24,517 nucleotides of DNA from IMG/VR virus record IMGVR_UViG_3300047362_000789, positions 1 through 24,517 of that record; one strand, 5' to 3'. A program made the position numbers and the translations under genes. The notes beneath the pieces were generated by a model. It was given only the letters and a program-made list of their open reading frames with translations, searched no databases and was not told where the DNA came from. Position 1 is the stretch's first letter; every line of letters begins with the position of its first letter. Below are positions 12,699 through 21,772 of this stretch, in pieces. Source of the DNA: a virus.

Positions 12699-15014
12699 TT
12701 ATAATACACAACTTTCACAATAGTCATCATACTCTTCGTCTGAGTCAAAACTATCTCTGTCTAATTCTTCTTTATCTTCTAAGCTACTTAAGTCTAATTC
12801 CCCTTGTCCATCATAGGTATTAAAGTAGTATAGTTGTTTACCGCCATACTTATAAAACATTAATAGATGCTGTAACATTAAACTCATAGGTATTTTTTCT
12901 TCTTCAAAGTATTGAGGATTGTAACTTGTATTAACACTAATTCCTTGATCAATATACTTCTGCAGTACGGCCATAATCTTAATATACCCTTCTGGAGAAC
13001 GTTGATCCCATAATAAATCATATTTATTCTTTAGTTTATGTATACCAGGAACTACTTGTTTTAATACTCCATGTTTAGACTGTTTAATACTTACTAAACT
13101 TCTGGGAGGTTCAATACCGTTAGTACTATTACTTATCTGTGCGCTAGTTTCTGCAGGCATAAGAGCCATTAGTGTTGAATTACGAATACCTGTTGTTTTT
13201 AACTGCTCACGTAGCCCTTCCCAATCCATACGCTCTACATGAGGAACTAGTTCATCTACGTCTTTCTTATATGTTTGATTAGGTGTAAGGCCGTGTCCAT
13301 ATTTTGTTTCCATAACTCCTGGGCAGGCACCCTTATCAACAGCTAAATCTGCGCTTGCTTTAATTAAGTAATAACTCCATGCTTCTGCCCATTCATCTAT
13401 CAGAGACAATCCTTGCTCATCTATATCTTGATAATTAAGATTATTTTTAGCTAACCAGTATGCAAAATTAATAATACCAACGCCTAAAGGCCTTCTTTTT
13501 TCTGTAGATAGCTGTGCTGCACGTAAAGGATAATCTTGATAACTTAATAGAGCATCTAGTCCTCTTACGGCTAAAGCCCCTACTCTCTCAAAATCCTCTT
13601 TACATTTTACATTGCCCCAATTAACAGCGCTCAAAGTACATAGACTTATTTCACCTTCTTCATCAAATATGTCTTTTAAAGGCTTAGTAGGTAAGTCTAT
13701 CTCTGCACATAGATTAGACTGATGAATAGGAGCTATCTTTTCATCAAAACTAGAATGTGTATTAGCATGATCTACATTTTGTAAATAGATACGTCCTGTA
13801 TTTTTACGTTCTTCCATAAAGGAAGAAAATAGATCAATAGCACTTACAGTTTTCTTTCTTAGCTTTGTGTTTTTTTCTGCGCCCTCGTACATAATTTTAA
13901 AAGTATCAGGGTCATTAAAGAATGAATCGTACAATCCTGGAACATCACTAGGAGAGAATAAGGTTATATCTCCTCCAGTAATTAAGCGCTCATAAAATAA
14001 CTTATTGAATTGTACTCCATAGTCCATATGTCTTACACGGTTTTCTTCTGTGCCTTTATTATTCTTTAATACTAATAAGTCTTCTACTTCAAGATGCCAT
14101 ATAGGGTAATATAAAGTAGCCGCCCCGTTTCTAACACCTCCTTGAGAGCAACTTCTTGTAGCTGCTTGAAACATCTTATAAAAAGGGATTACCCCTGTAT
14201 GATAGGCGTCTCCTTTACGTATGGGAGAACCGATAGACCTAATTCTTCCTGCTCCAATACCAATACCGGCTTTTTGACTGACGTATTTAACGATACTAGA
14301 ACTAGTAGCATTAATACTGTCAAGACTGTCATCAGCTTCAATAAGTACGCAAGAAGAGAATTGTCGTTGTGGCGTACGCAGACCCGCCATGATAGGAGTA
14401 GGCAGGCTAAGCTCATGCAAACTAATAGCGTCATAATAATCTTTTACCCATTTTAATCTAGTTTCTTTAGGATAGTTAGCGAACAGTGTCATAGATATTA
14501 ACATATAGGCTACTTGAGGTGTTTCGTATATAATCTCTTCAACTCTATTTTGTACTAAATATTTACCTCTAAATTGCTCCATAGCAACATAAGTTAATTT
14601 ATCATCTCGTACATGCTTTATATACTTATTAATAGTTGAAAATTCTTTTCTAGAGTAGTTTTCTATAAGTTCAGGATCATAAAATCCTAATTTTACATTT
14701 TTATCTACTATAGAATAAAGATCAGGAGGGTCAAATTGACCGTATACTTCTTTACGAAGATTATAGTTTATTAGTCTTCCTGCTACCCATTGATAATTAG
14801 GAGTTTGCTCGGATATTAAATCTGCGGCACTTTTTATAAGTGTTTCTTGTACGTCTGAAGTTTTAATACCGTCAAAAAACTGTATTTGACTTTTAATCTC
14901 TACTTCACTAGGACTTACTCCTGCTATACCCTCACAAGCTAAAAAAACTACCTTATGTAGTTTTTCAATGTTTAGATCTTCTTTTTTACCTGTTCTCTTT
15001 ATAACCTGTATCAT
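12699..15014 (-). CDS. nrdA: Ribonucleotide reductase class Ia alpha subunit NrdA
   Basis: This 771-residue protein has an N-terminal ATP cone (about residues 1-90, beginning MIQVIKRTGKKEDL), so it probably keeps allosteric activity control. Catalytic residues are present: Cys222 (RQFSSCVL), Asn434, Cys436 and Glu438 (SNLCAEIDLP), Cys459 (SLCTLSAVN), and the paired Tyr of QLYYFNTYDG that relay the radical. The C-terminus ends in Cys-Glu-Ser-Cys-Val-Leu, a CxxC that exchanges thiols with glutaredoxin or thioredoxin. It reduces NDPs to dNDPs with NrdB, supplying dNTPs for phage replication. AAGGAG precedes the ATG, and the gene follows the gp46-like gene by nine bases. Confidence 0.96.
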   Translation of the reverse strand: MIQVIKRTGKKEDLNIEKLHKVVFLACEGIAGVSPSEVEIKSQIQFFDGIKTSDVQETLIKSAADLISEQTPNYQWVAGRLINYNLRKEVYGQFDPPDLYSIVDKNVKLGFYDPELIENYSRKEFSTINKYIKHVRDDKLTYVAMEQFRGKYLVQNRVEEIIYETPQVAYMLISMTLFANYPKETRLKWVKDYYDAISLHELSLPTPIMAGLRTPQRQFSSCVLIEADDSLDSINATSSSIVKYVSQKAGIGIGAGRIRSIGSPIRKGDAYHTGVIPFYKMFQAATRSCSQGGVRNGAATLYYPIWHLEVEDLLVLKNNKGTEENRVRHMDYGVQFNKLFYERLITGGDITLFSPSDVPGLYDSFFNDPDTFKIMYEGAEKNTKLRKKTVSAIDLFSSFMEERKNTGRIYLQNVDHANTHSSFDEKIAPIHQSNLCAEIDLPTKPLKDIFDEEGEISLCTLSAVNWGNVKCKEDFERVGALAVRGLDALLSYQDYPLRAAQLSTEKRRPLGVGIINFAYWLAKNNLNYQDIDEQGLSLIDEWAEAWSYYLIKASADLAVDKGACPGVMETKYGHGLTPNQTYKKDVDELVPHVERMDWEGLREQLKTTGIRNSTLMALMPAETSAQISNSTNGIEPPRSLVSIKQSKHGVLKQVVPGIHKLKNKYDLLWDQRSPEGYIKIMAVLQKYIDQGISVNTSYNPQYFEEEKIPMSLMLQHLLMFYKYGGKQLYYFNTYDGQGELDLSSLEDKEELDRDSFDSDEEYDDYCESCVL

Positions 15015-15023
15015 GGCACTCCT

Positions 15024-16847
15024 TTATACTATCCTACTCATATTATTTTCTTTTACTATCTCTATCTTAGGTATTAGAGGGTGATTATAGTCGTGACTAA
15101 TAAGAAAAACATTCAATCCTTCTTCTACAGATAGAACTTCAAATAGCTTTTCTTTTCCTGCCTCATCTAATACCCCTGTTATCTCATCTAAAAATAATAG
15201 ATTTAAACTATTGCCGCCTATTTTAGAAAGAGTAGACCTTACTGCAAGTAATACGCTTGTTTGTACTCTACTAAACTCTCCGCCTGATAAAGACTCAATA
15301 GTTACTTCTTTACCTTCATTAATAACAATTACATTTAGTTTTTCTCCTGTTAACCTAAATAATACTGAAAATTGACCATCAGATAGTATAGATAGATATT
15401 TATTAATAGTTTGTTCTAAATCTTTTGCTACATTTTCTAGTTTAAAGGCTACAATACCTGATGAAGAAAATGCTTTTTTAAGTATTTGAATATTGTTAAC
15501 CTTATCTTGAAGATTTAGTATATCATTTCTTAATACTAGCTGTCTAGATAAAAATTTTTCCTTTTCCTCTGAAAATAGATCTACTTTTGTGTTATGCACC
15601 CTAATATCTTCGTTTATTTTTTCTGTATAATTTTTTTCTGTTCTTTGATTTTTTAAGGTCTTTTTTAAACTACTTAATTCTGTTTGTATTTCTCTTTTAT
15701 CAGGAACGTCAGTAGGAAGAGTCTTATCAATTAAGTTAGAAATAGTCTCAAATTTTTCTATGTTTTTTTGATTTATCTCATATTTTCTAAGTAAAGATTT
15801 ATACATATCATTTTTAGCCGTTAAAGAAATAAACTTATCTTTATAGTTATTATAAATAGTCTTACTATCTTCTATTTGTTGTTCAAATTTATTTTTTTGT
15901 ATTATAGATTGAGATATGTCTAACTCTTGCCCACAGGCATAACATTTATCTTCTAAATCTAGTCCTTTTAACTTTTTACTAGTATCTTCAACAACTCTTT
16001 TAGCATTATTAGCCGTTTCTCTAGCTTCTTGTATTTCTTTATCTAAGTTTGGATCTTCTGGTTTTTCTAAAGACACATCAAAAGAAATAGCTTCTAACTC
16101 TTTAATATTTATATTATTCTTATCTATCTGTCTAGTATCTTTTTCTAGGTTAGCCAGAGAAGCTTCTAGTTTAATAATTTCTTCCTCTAAGGACGGGTCT
16201 ATATCTATTATCTCTACAAACTCTTTTTTACTTCCTATATTTATATTTGAGATACTAGTTTCTATTGCTTTCTGTTCGCCTTTCAAAGAAACTAATTTAC
16301 GTTCTTCTTCTGTGCCTGTTTTTTTTATCTCTTCTCCAATAGTTAAATATTTTTCTAAACTAAATAGGTTTATTAAGAATTTTTTTCTATTAGAGTCTGT
16401 AGCTTTTAAAAAGTCTAGTAAATCTGTCGAGCTTTGATAGGATAATTGAGAAAACACTTCAAAAGTCATGCCAAACAGAGAGTGTAATTTTTTATAAGTA
16501 TCTAGAACTTTATGTTCTGATATATCTTCTTTTCCTTTATATAAAACTACTTTAGTTTGTGCTCCTGATCTTTTAACGTCTAAGGTGTATTCTATAGAGT
16601 CTACAGAAAAAATTAAATTAGCAGACCAGTTTTTTGAGTTGGAGTATTTGTTTAGTATGTCTCCCTTTTTAATTCCTTTAATATTTTTATTAAATAGTAT
16701 TTCTTGTAGTATAAAAGCAATAGAGCTTTTACCGCTACCATTAGGAGCAGATAACTGAGTTATCTTTTCTTTATCTAGTTGTATAGATATATTTTCTCCA
16801 TAACTATACATATTACTAAATTTTAAAGTTTTTAGAATAATAGACAT
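15024..16847 (-). CDS. SbcC/Rad50-like recombination ATPase (T4 gp46-like)
   Basis: This 607-residue SMC-type protein has Walker A APNGSGKSS (residues 34-42), two long coiled-coil arms, and a zinc-hook Cys302-Tyr-Ala-Cys305 at their centre. The ABC signature LSGGE is at 520-524, Walker B NLLFLDE ends near 555, and the switch His is at 585 (ISHDY). With the following gene product it would form the Mre11-Rad50 type complex that resects double-strand ends and starts recombination-dependent replication, as gp46/gp47 do in T4. The stop of the partner gene lies three bases upstream. Length is slightly above that of T4 gp46. Confidence 0.92.
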   Translation of the reverse strand: MSIILKTLKFSNMYSYGENISIQLDKEKITQLSAPNGSGKSSIAFILQEILFNKNIKGIKKGDILNKYSNSKNWSANLIFSVDSIEYTLDVKRSGAQTKVVLYKGKEDISEHKVLDTYKKLHSLFGMTFEVFSQLSYQSSTDLLDFLKATDSNRKKFLINLFSLEKYLTIGEEIKKTGTEEERKLVSLKGEQKAIETSISNINIGSKKEFVEIIDIDPSLEEEIIKLEASLANLEKDTRQIDKNNINIKELEAISFDVSLEKPEDPNLDKEIQEARETANNAKRVVEDTSKKLKGLDLEDKCYACGQELDISQSIIQKNKFEQQIEDSKTIYNNYKDKFISLTAKNDMYKSLLRKYEINQKNIEKFETISNLIDKTLPTDVPDKREIQTELSSLKKTLKNQRTEKNYTEKINEDIRVHNTKVDLFSEEKEKFLSRQLVLRNDILNLQDKVNNIQILKKAFSSSGIVAFKLENVAKDLEQTINKYLSILSDGQFSVLFRLTGEKLNVIVINEGKEVTIESLSGGEFSRVQTSVLLAVRSTLSKIGGNSLNLLFLDEITGVLDEAGKEKLFEVLSVEEGLNVFLISHDYNHPLIPKIEIVKENNMSRIV

Positions 16848-16850
16848 AAT

Positions 16851-17816
16851 TTATTTTATACCTAACTCTTTAAATTGATTTATAATAGGTTGTTTATCTT
16901 CTATTTTTATATAAGATAAGTACTCTTCTAATTCCTCTACTAAGCTTTTATTTCTAAGATCCAGTTTAGAATCTTCTGTGGGTTGTATAGCTATTTTTTT
17001 ATCTATTAAGTCTGAGTTCTCTATTTTAGATACTTCATCTATAGACCCTGTAATTTCATATATTACATGGTCATACTCATGAGGAATTATGTCTTTTTGT
17101 TTAGATACTGTTTTTCTAATTAATTTAGGAAGCTTTAAATCTACAAACTCTCGTGAATAGTTTTGAGAGTCTATACAGTTAAATATATCTATACCATACT
17201 GTCGTTTAAAATCTCTATCGAAGTGAGTATTTAAAGGGCTGCCAGGATAGTAAGCACTATAATCTTTGTACTTATGATTAAAATGCAAGTCTCCTAGTAG
17301 TATTAAAGGCCATTCTCTTAATTGTTCAAAATCAAACTCTTCACTTACATGAGGAGGGACTTCTCCTCTTATATGTGTTACTAAAATATCATCCTTTACA
17401 TACTTAGGTATATTACCTATTTGCATCTCCCCGTAAGGAAAAAACTGAAACCATTTGTTATGGGAAGAGTATCTAGCATTTTTTGTTACTATTTTTACTT
17501 TGGTGTTAGTTATAGCATTATCTTGATTAAAGTACTCTAAAAAGGTCTCTCCTTTTTTAGTGGCTTCATGGTTTCCAGGTATTATAAAAGTATCTATAGT
17601 TACTGAGTTAATATAACTAAGAAATAAACAAATCTCATCAGGTTCCGGTTTTTTATCAAAAACATCTCCTGCTATAATATGAACGTCACAAGAAGATTCA
17701 AGCTCACGTAACTTTTGAAACATGAGCTTAAATCTATTTTCTTGCCAAGCATATGGCACTTTCTTTTTTCTTAATAGTATATGCCAGTCTGCGCTGGAAA
17801 GAATTTTAACCGCCAT
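16851..17816 (-). CDS. SbcD/Mre11-like nuclease subunit (T4 gp47-like)
   Basis: This 321-residue calcineurin-type phosphoesterase has all the metal motifs: Asp10-x-His12 (SSADWHIL), Gly50-Asp51 (IIAGDVFD), Gly-Asn82-His83-Glu (IPGNHEA), His148 (LVTHIRGE) and Gly-Asp-x-His178-x-x-His181. It is the nuclease partner of the SMC-like protein encoded next. Its start overlaps the glycosyltransferase gene by 11 bases, so translation is coupled. Family and context agree, and nothing appears truncated. Confidence 0.92.
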   Translation of the reverse strand: MAVKILSSADWHILLRKKKVPYAWQENRFKLMFQKLRELESSCDVHIIAGDVFDKKPEPDEICLFLSYINSVTIDTFIIPGNHEATKKGETFLEYFNQDNAITNTKVKIVTKNARYSSHNKWFQFFPYGEMQIGNIPKYVKDDILVTHIRGEVPPHVSEEFDFEQLREWPLILLGDLHFNHKYKDYSAYYPGSPLNTHFDRDFKRQYGIDIFNCIDSQNYSREFVDLKLPKLIRKTVSKQKDIIPHEYDHVIYEITGSIDEVSKIENSDLIDKKIAIQPTEDSKLDLRNKSLVEELEEYLSYIKIEDKQPIINQFKELGIK

Positions 17817-18819
17817 AATTAAATATTTTGTTTAAGTTTCCTTGAAAAGTAAAAGAACCAACATGATTAAGCTTAGTATTGGGGTCTACCCATATCTTAC
17901 CCCCTAAAGCTTGCCATCTCCTACAAAAAGTATAGTCCTCAGATAAATACCTATTATCTTTAGGATCATGTATTGTATCAAATAGAGAATAACAGTACTT
18001 ATTAAACTTTGGATCTATAGAGCTATCGTTCTTATAAAATAAATCTGGATAGGCTTCAAACATAGCTTTAACTACTTCTTTTTTTATAATAAAAAATCCT
18101 GTAGAAGCATCTAACACTTCTACGGCGCCATCTGAACTAGCTACTTTTTTAGTTTCTCTGTTTTCAAACTTTAAATTTATAGCATACTCAGCCCCAAAAG
18201 TTGCAGGATCTTCTTCTTTTCTTTCTACTGCTCTACTAACTCCTGCCCAGTCTACTGTTTTCTTTGGGTAAGCTGCAGCAGTTATATTCTTATTCATAGC
18301 TAACATTCTTAATACTGAATCCGCCTCGAATTCTATATCAGCATCAATAAACATTAAATGAGTAGCTGACTCATCTGCCATAAACATAGCTGTTAATATA
18401 TTTCTAGCTCTAGTTACTAAGCTTTCATTTCTTAAGGTTGTAATTCTAAAATTAATACCGTTTTGAATCATAGCTTGAGACAGCTTAAACATACTTAAAA
18501 AATATTGATCTGTAACCATTCCTCCATAACAAGGGGTAGCAAAGAATATATTCATTTTTTTAAGCTCTTCAGAGTCTAACTTTACTTGTTGAGGCCCTAC
18601 CTGATTAAAATATGCTTTTCCGTCTTCAGGTATTTTTACCCCTTCTAAAGAGGGATTACCTATTCCCTTAGGAGTAGATAGCTCTTTAAAAGCTTTAGCA
18701 TCGATAGATGTTTCTGATTGAGATTCTTTAGGTTTGTTATTAGCCTCAGAAGAAGTTTTAGGGGAGCTGGAAGGCTCCCCTTTACTACCTGAGTACTCAG
18801 ATAATTTTCTTTTAGTCAT
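17806..18819 (-). CDS. GT-A-type glycosyltransferase with disordered N-terminus
   Basis: This protein of about 337 residues has two parts. Residues 1 to ~88 are low-complexity, rich in Ser, Lys, Pro and Glu, and likely disordered. From about 89 a GT-A fold begins: NIFFATPCYGGMVTDQYF, a TRARN segment, and the DxD motif Asp159-Ala-Asp161 (MFIDADIEF) that binds metal and nucleotide sugar. STGFFIIKKEV and SEDYTFCRRW follow, the latter with the acidic pair typical of catalytic acids or bases. The acceptor is unknown: virion glycan, a host surface polymer or modified DNA are all possible. It sits between the SSB and gp47-like genes and overlaps both, with its ATG on the SSB stop (TAATG), so it is co-expressed with replication genes rather than tail genes. 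Confidence 0.78.
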   Translation of the reverse strand: MTKRKLSEYSGSKGEPSSSPKTSSEANNKPKESQSETSIDAKAFKELSTPKGIGNPSLEGVKIPEDGKAYFNQVGPQQVKLDSEELKKMNIFFATPCYGGMVTDQYFLSMFKLSQAMIQNGINFRITTLRNESLVTRARNILTAMFMADESATHLMFIDADIEFEADSVLRMLAMNKNITAAAYPKKTVDWAGVSRAVERKEEDPATFGAEYAINLKFENRETKKVASSDGAVEVLDASTGFFIIKKEVVKAMFEAYPDLFYKNDSSIDPKFNKYCYSLFDTIHDPKDNRYLSEDYTFCRRWQALGGKIWVDPNTKLNHVGSFTFQGNLNKIFNYGG

Positions 18820-19487
18820 TAAATATCTTCCATTCTTTCATCATCGTCTACTCTTAAATCAGCAGCTACTGCTTCTGAAAAATAGGCGGTATTACGAAGT
18901 AAAAATTCTTTTTGAGCTTCATAGGTTGGACGTTTGAAGATTTTCTCTAGCTCAAAAAGTTCAGCATTTTTTTCTTCTTCTGTAAGAGGTACAGTTCTTC
19001 TAGAAGGGATACAAGTATATTTTACATTCATAACTTGTGGTCCAGTTTTTTCTTTCTTGATAGTAATGTCATATCCTTCTTCTGTGTCTGAAGGATTACC
19101 GTACTCTGGGTTCATAGCATAATCTAAGATTTGTCTATAAATAGTAGGTTTAAGATCGAATAGCTTAATAGTACCATCTTTTCTATCTACTGCATTACAT
19201 ACATAAGAGAATACAGGTTTATCTTGATAAATATCAGGATCAATTTCTTTTACAGGATCAATGCCTTCCTGCTCTTGAAAGGTTTCATTTTCTCTTACGA
19301 AACTTAGACACTCGATAGGAGTTCTTTTACCTTCGTTATTGGTTACCCAATAAACAAAACGAGGCATCACGTCTCCAATTAATCTAAGTTTATTTTCTCC
19401 TTCTGTGAGCTTAATACGCTCAATATTTCTATTCCCCCCGCTATTATTTGCAGGTTGTACTTTTAAGTTTGTCCATTGTAAGGCCAT
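18819..19487 (-). CDS. Single-stranded DNA-binding protein (T4 gp32-like)
   Basis: This 222-residue protein has a core pattern IERIKLTEGENKLRLIGDVM followed by FVYWVTNNEGK and a Cys-containing strand, as in the OB-fold region of T4 gp32-type binding proteins of marine phages. The C-terminus is acidic and ends DLRVDDDERMEDI. That is the kind of tail by which SSBs recruit replication partners and regulate DNA affinity. The first ~20 residues are flexible and Asn/Gly-rich. It would coat ssDNA at the fork and in recombination. TTGGAG precedes the ATG, and the upstream gene's stop lies one base before it. The family call is by pattern; zinc ligands of gp32 are not evident. Confidence 0.72.
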   Translation of the reverse strand: MALQWTNLKVQPANNSGGNRNIERIKLTEGENKLRLIGDVMPRFVYWVTNNEGKRTPIECLSFVRENETFQEQEGIDPVKEIDPDIYQDKPVFSYVCNAVDRKDGTIKLFDLKPTIYRQILDYAMNPEYGNPSDTEEGYDITIKKEKTGPQVMNVKYTCIPSRRTVPLTEEEKNAELFELEKIFKRPTYEAQKEFLLRNTAYFSEAVAADLRVDDDERMEDI

Positions 19488-19488
19488 A

Positions 19489-19926
19489 TTATTTCTCCAA
19501 TATAAGTTTTATTTTCCGATCAGAATGGTTTATAAGAGGATTTTTATGATATTTTGTATCTACAAAATAATCAGGCAAAAATCTATTTTTATTATCTAAA
19601 CTTCTCTGACCAAGGATATGTAGGTAATCGCTTTTGATATTACTAGGAAGAGAATAGTGTAACCATGAACCGTTTGTCATATAACACTGAGGCTCTTCTA
19701 TTGTAAATCTAGAGACGATTTTATCAGGATATTTATCAAAATATCCTTTAGTAATAAGAAATTGTGGAAAGTTATCTATTTTTAACTTTTCTTTTAAGTT
19801 ATAAAAGTTATTAGATATTATTTTATTAGGTCCTATAGCTACGGCAAAGGTTAATAAAACTTCTGCATCTTTAATATTTTTAGCAGCTTTTTTTATTTCT
19901 AATATATTTAATAGTATACGCTTCAT
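19489..19926 (-). CDS. Unknown protein (145 aa) in the replication operon
   Basis: I do not recognise this protein. It is basic, rich in Lys, Ile, Asn and Tyr, and has no membrane segment or obvious catalytic motif. Features include MKRILLNILEIKKAAKNIKD at the start, the middle segment RFTIEEPQCYMTNGSWLHYS, and a basic C-terminus (HSDRKIKLILEK). Start at 19926, where GCAGG precedes the ATG; the frame reaches TTG 19941 without a better signal. It is 17 bases downstream of the helicase gene and directly upstream of SSB. That position suggests a DNA-related role such as a helicase loader or accessory factor, but this is only position-based. Confidence 0.55.
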   Translation of the reverse strand: MKRILLNILEIKKAAKNIKDAEVLLTFAVAIGPNKIISNNFYNLKEKLKIDNFPQFLITKGYFDKYPDKIVSRFTIEEPQCYMTNGSWLHYSLPSNIKSDYLHILGQRSLDNKNRFLPDYFVDTKYHKNPLINHSDRKIKLILEK

Positions 19927-19943
19927 GAGACCTGCTGTCAATA

Positions 19944-21251
19944 TTAATTTGAATTTATATGAAATTGTTGCTTATCATACCATTGTAATCTTTTTTCTTG
20001 CATGTTTTTTACTATAGGTCCTCGTAGCCAAAAGTCTACAATGAGAGGAAATTTCTTTTCCTCGTGTTCTCTTACTATCCTACCTATTCTCTGTTCTAGT
20101 TTAGCATAGTTATTTTGAGGACAGGTAAAGAATATAGTATCTAATCTATGACAAGATATTCCTTCATCAAATATTTTTGTACTTAGTATAGCATTAATAG
20201 ACTTACCAGCATTTTCTAATATATATTCTCTATCCGAATTTTTAGTTGCGCCTACTAAAAGCCTAGACCCTTCTAACTTTTCGTGTATACCGTTGAGCAT
20301 ATCAATTCGTTCACTTACTATTAATATACATCTACCTAGTGCTATTTTTCTTCTAGCTGTATCGCATATTAAATCTATATAGTTGTCGTTTCTTGCTAAA
20401 GTATTTAGAGCTAATGCCCAGTCTCTAGCAGGATTTCTTATTCTAAAATTAATATCTGTACGTACAACCTCTACGGAGGGGGTAAGACGTGCTTTATCTA
20501 TTGCAGTTATTCTGTTAGGACCAAAGTAGTCAGATAATACTATATGCATACCATCTTTTCTAGTTGGGGTAGCAGATAAGGCTATTTTAGTTCTGGCACT
20601 TAACCCGTTGACTACTTTGCTAAACATTTCAGCAGGGCATAAATGTGCTTCATCTACTAACACTACTTCAAAATTATTTTTTAGCGTGTCTAGATGATTT
20701 ATAAGAGTTTTATATATAGCTACTGTAATATCTTTTACCTGTAGTTTACCATCGCCAATAAACCCTATATCTTCTCCAGGTATTAATTCTTTTAAAGAGT
20801 CATACCACTGATATGCTAATAGTTTAGTATGTACTATAATAACGGTAGGTTTAGAATTATTAGCTATCAAATAACAACCAAGAAAAGTTTTACCCCAACC
20901 ACAAGGAGCTTTTATAAGACCGTTATACAGTCTTTCATTTTTATATATTTTATTAGCTACTTGTTGCTGTTCTGTTTTTAGCCTGCCTTTAAATTTCCAG
21001 TTTCTTCTATTAAAAAGAGGTCTATTATCTACCACATTTTTAAAGTCTATTTTATAAAAAGACCCTGAAGGTATAGAATGAGTATATTCTCCTTCTTCAG
21101 GAAATTGAAAAGTAGTAGCAAATTCATCACCTATTTTATAGTGAAAATGATCATAAAATATATCATCTACTTCTTGTTCTAAATCTTCTTTTTTGAAATA
21201 GATTTTATCTGAGATTGTAGCATTTTTTAAAACAAATTTAGTATAGCTCAT
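19944..21251 (-). CDS. SF2 DNA helicase, UvsW-like
   Basis: This 435-residue protein has superfamily 2 motifs in order: Walker A IKAPCGWGKTF (about 113-123), Asp-Glu-Ala-His (200-203, VLVDEAHL), Ser-Ala-Thr (226-228, IALSATPTRKDGM) and motif VI QRIGRIVRE near 395. The N-terminal ~100 residues before LKTEQQQVANKI form an accessory domain, as in T4 UvsW and related phage helicases. It would remodel branched DNA and R-loops and help the switch to recombination-driven replication. The ATG overlaps the previous stop (ATGA), so it is co-translated with its upstream neighbour. Confidence 0.88.
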   Translation of the reverse strand: MSYTKFVLKNATISDKIYFKKEDLEQEVDDIFYDHFHYKIGDEFATTFQFPEEGEYTHSIPSGSFYKIDFKNVVDNRPLFNRRNWKFKGRLKTEQQQVANKIYKNERLYNGLIKAPCGWGKTFLGCYLIANNSKPTVIIVHTKLLAYQWYDSLKELIPGEDIGFIGDGKLQVKDITVAIYKTLINHLDTLKNNFEVVLVDEAHLCPAEMFSKVVNGLSARTKIALSATPTRKDGMHIVLSDYFGPNRITAIDKARLTPSVEVVRTDINFRIRNPARDWALALNTLARNDNYIDLICDTARRKIALGRCILIVSERIDMLNGIHEKLEGSRLLVGATKNSDREYILENAGKSINAILSTKIFDEGISCHRLDTIFFTCPQNNYAKLEQRIGRIVREHEEKKFPLIVDFWLRGPIVKNMQEKRLQWYDKQQFHINSN

Positions 21252-21772
21252 AATCTTATTCTATCCTTTTTATTATAGAAAGCGCTAAATTCATAAATAT
21301 GCCAACAAAAATCTATGTAGACTAATCCTGCCCATAAGTTTTTTAAATTTTCAATATTAAGTAAAAATTTAGGTAGCTCAAAAGGGTGACTTATATCTTC
21401 TACCCAAAAAGCAGTTTCTTTTACTTTTATTATTTTTCTATAACTCATTTTATAGTGCTTATAGTAGTTATCGAAGTAGTGGGTATTTAAATTACTATCA
21501 TAACACCATTTACTTTTACTAAGAAGTAGCGCACTTAAATTTGTACAAGTATAATCGTATTTTATAGTATAGTTATTAATACTATTTAAGTACTCTAACC
21601 TCTTTAAGTAGTTATTATCAGACATATTATCCCAGCTATCTACTAATAGTAAACTATCAGAAGAGATAAAATCCTTTTTAATAAATAACTTTTTATCTCT
21701 AAATATCTCATCTACAGGAGAATTTTTTAAAGTAAATATAGGATATTTTATATTATAAAACTTACTTCTCAT
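21248..21772 (-). CDS. Unknown protein (174 aa) between helicase and sulfotransferase-like genes
   Basis: I do not recognise this protein. It is rich in Tyr, Lys, Asn and Ser (for example YYKHYKMSYRKIIKV), and ends in a hydrophobic aromatic stretch (AGLVYIDFCWHIYEFSAF) with a short basic tail. No nucleotide-binding or nuclease motif is seen. Its start overlaps the sulfotransferase-like gene by 11 bases and its stop overlaps the helicase start (ATGA), so it is made with both. A partner or substrate-binding subunit for the sulfotransferase-like protein is one possibility based on the coupling. Another is a replication accessory factor. Confidence 0.55.
   Translation of the reverse strand: MRSKFYNIKYPIFTLKNSPVDEIFRDKKLFIKKDFISSDSLLLVDSWDNMSDNNYLKRLEYLNSINNYTIKYDYTCTNLSALLLSKSKWCYDSNLNTHYFDNYYKHYKMSYRKIIKVKETAFWVEDISHPFELPKFLLNIENLKNLWAGLVYIDFCWHIYEFSAFYNKKDRIRL

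Noticed and set aside
14142-14456. Open frames on either strand inside nrdA, and similar ones inside other large genes
   Set aside because: They are antisense or out-of-frame shadows of a well-supported gene, with no ribosome-binding site or recognisable product.
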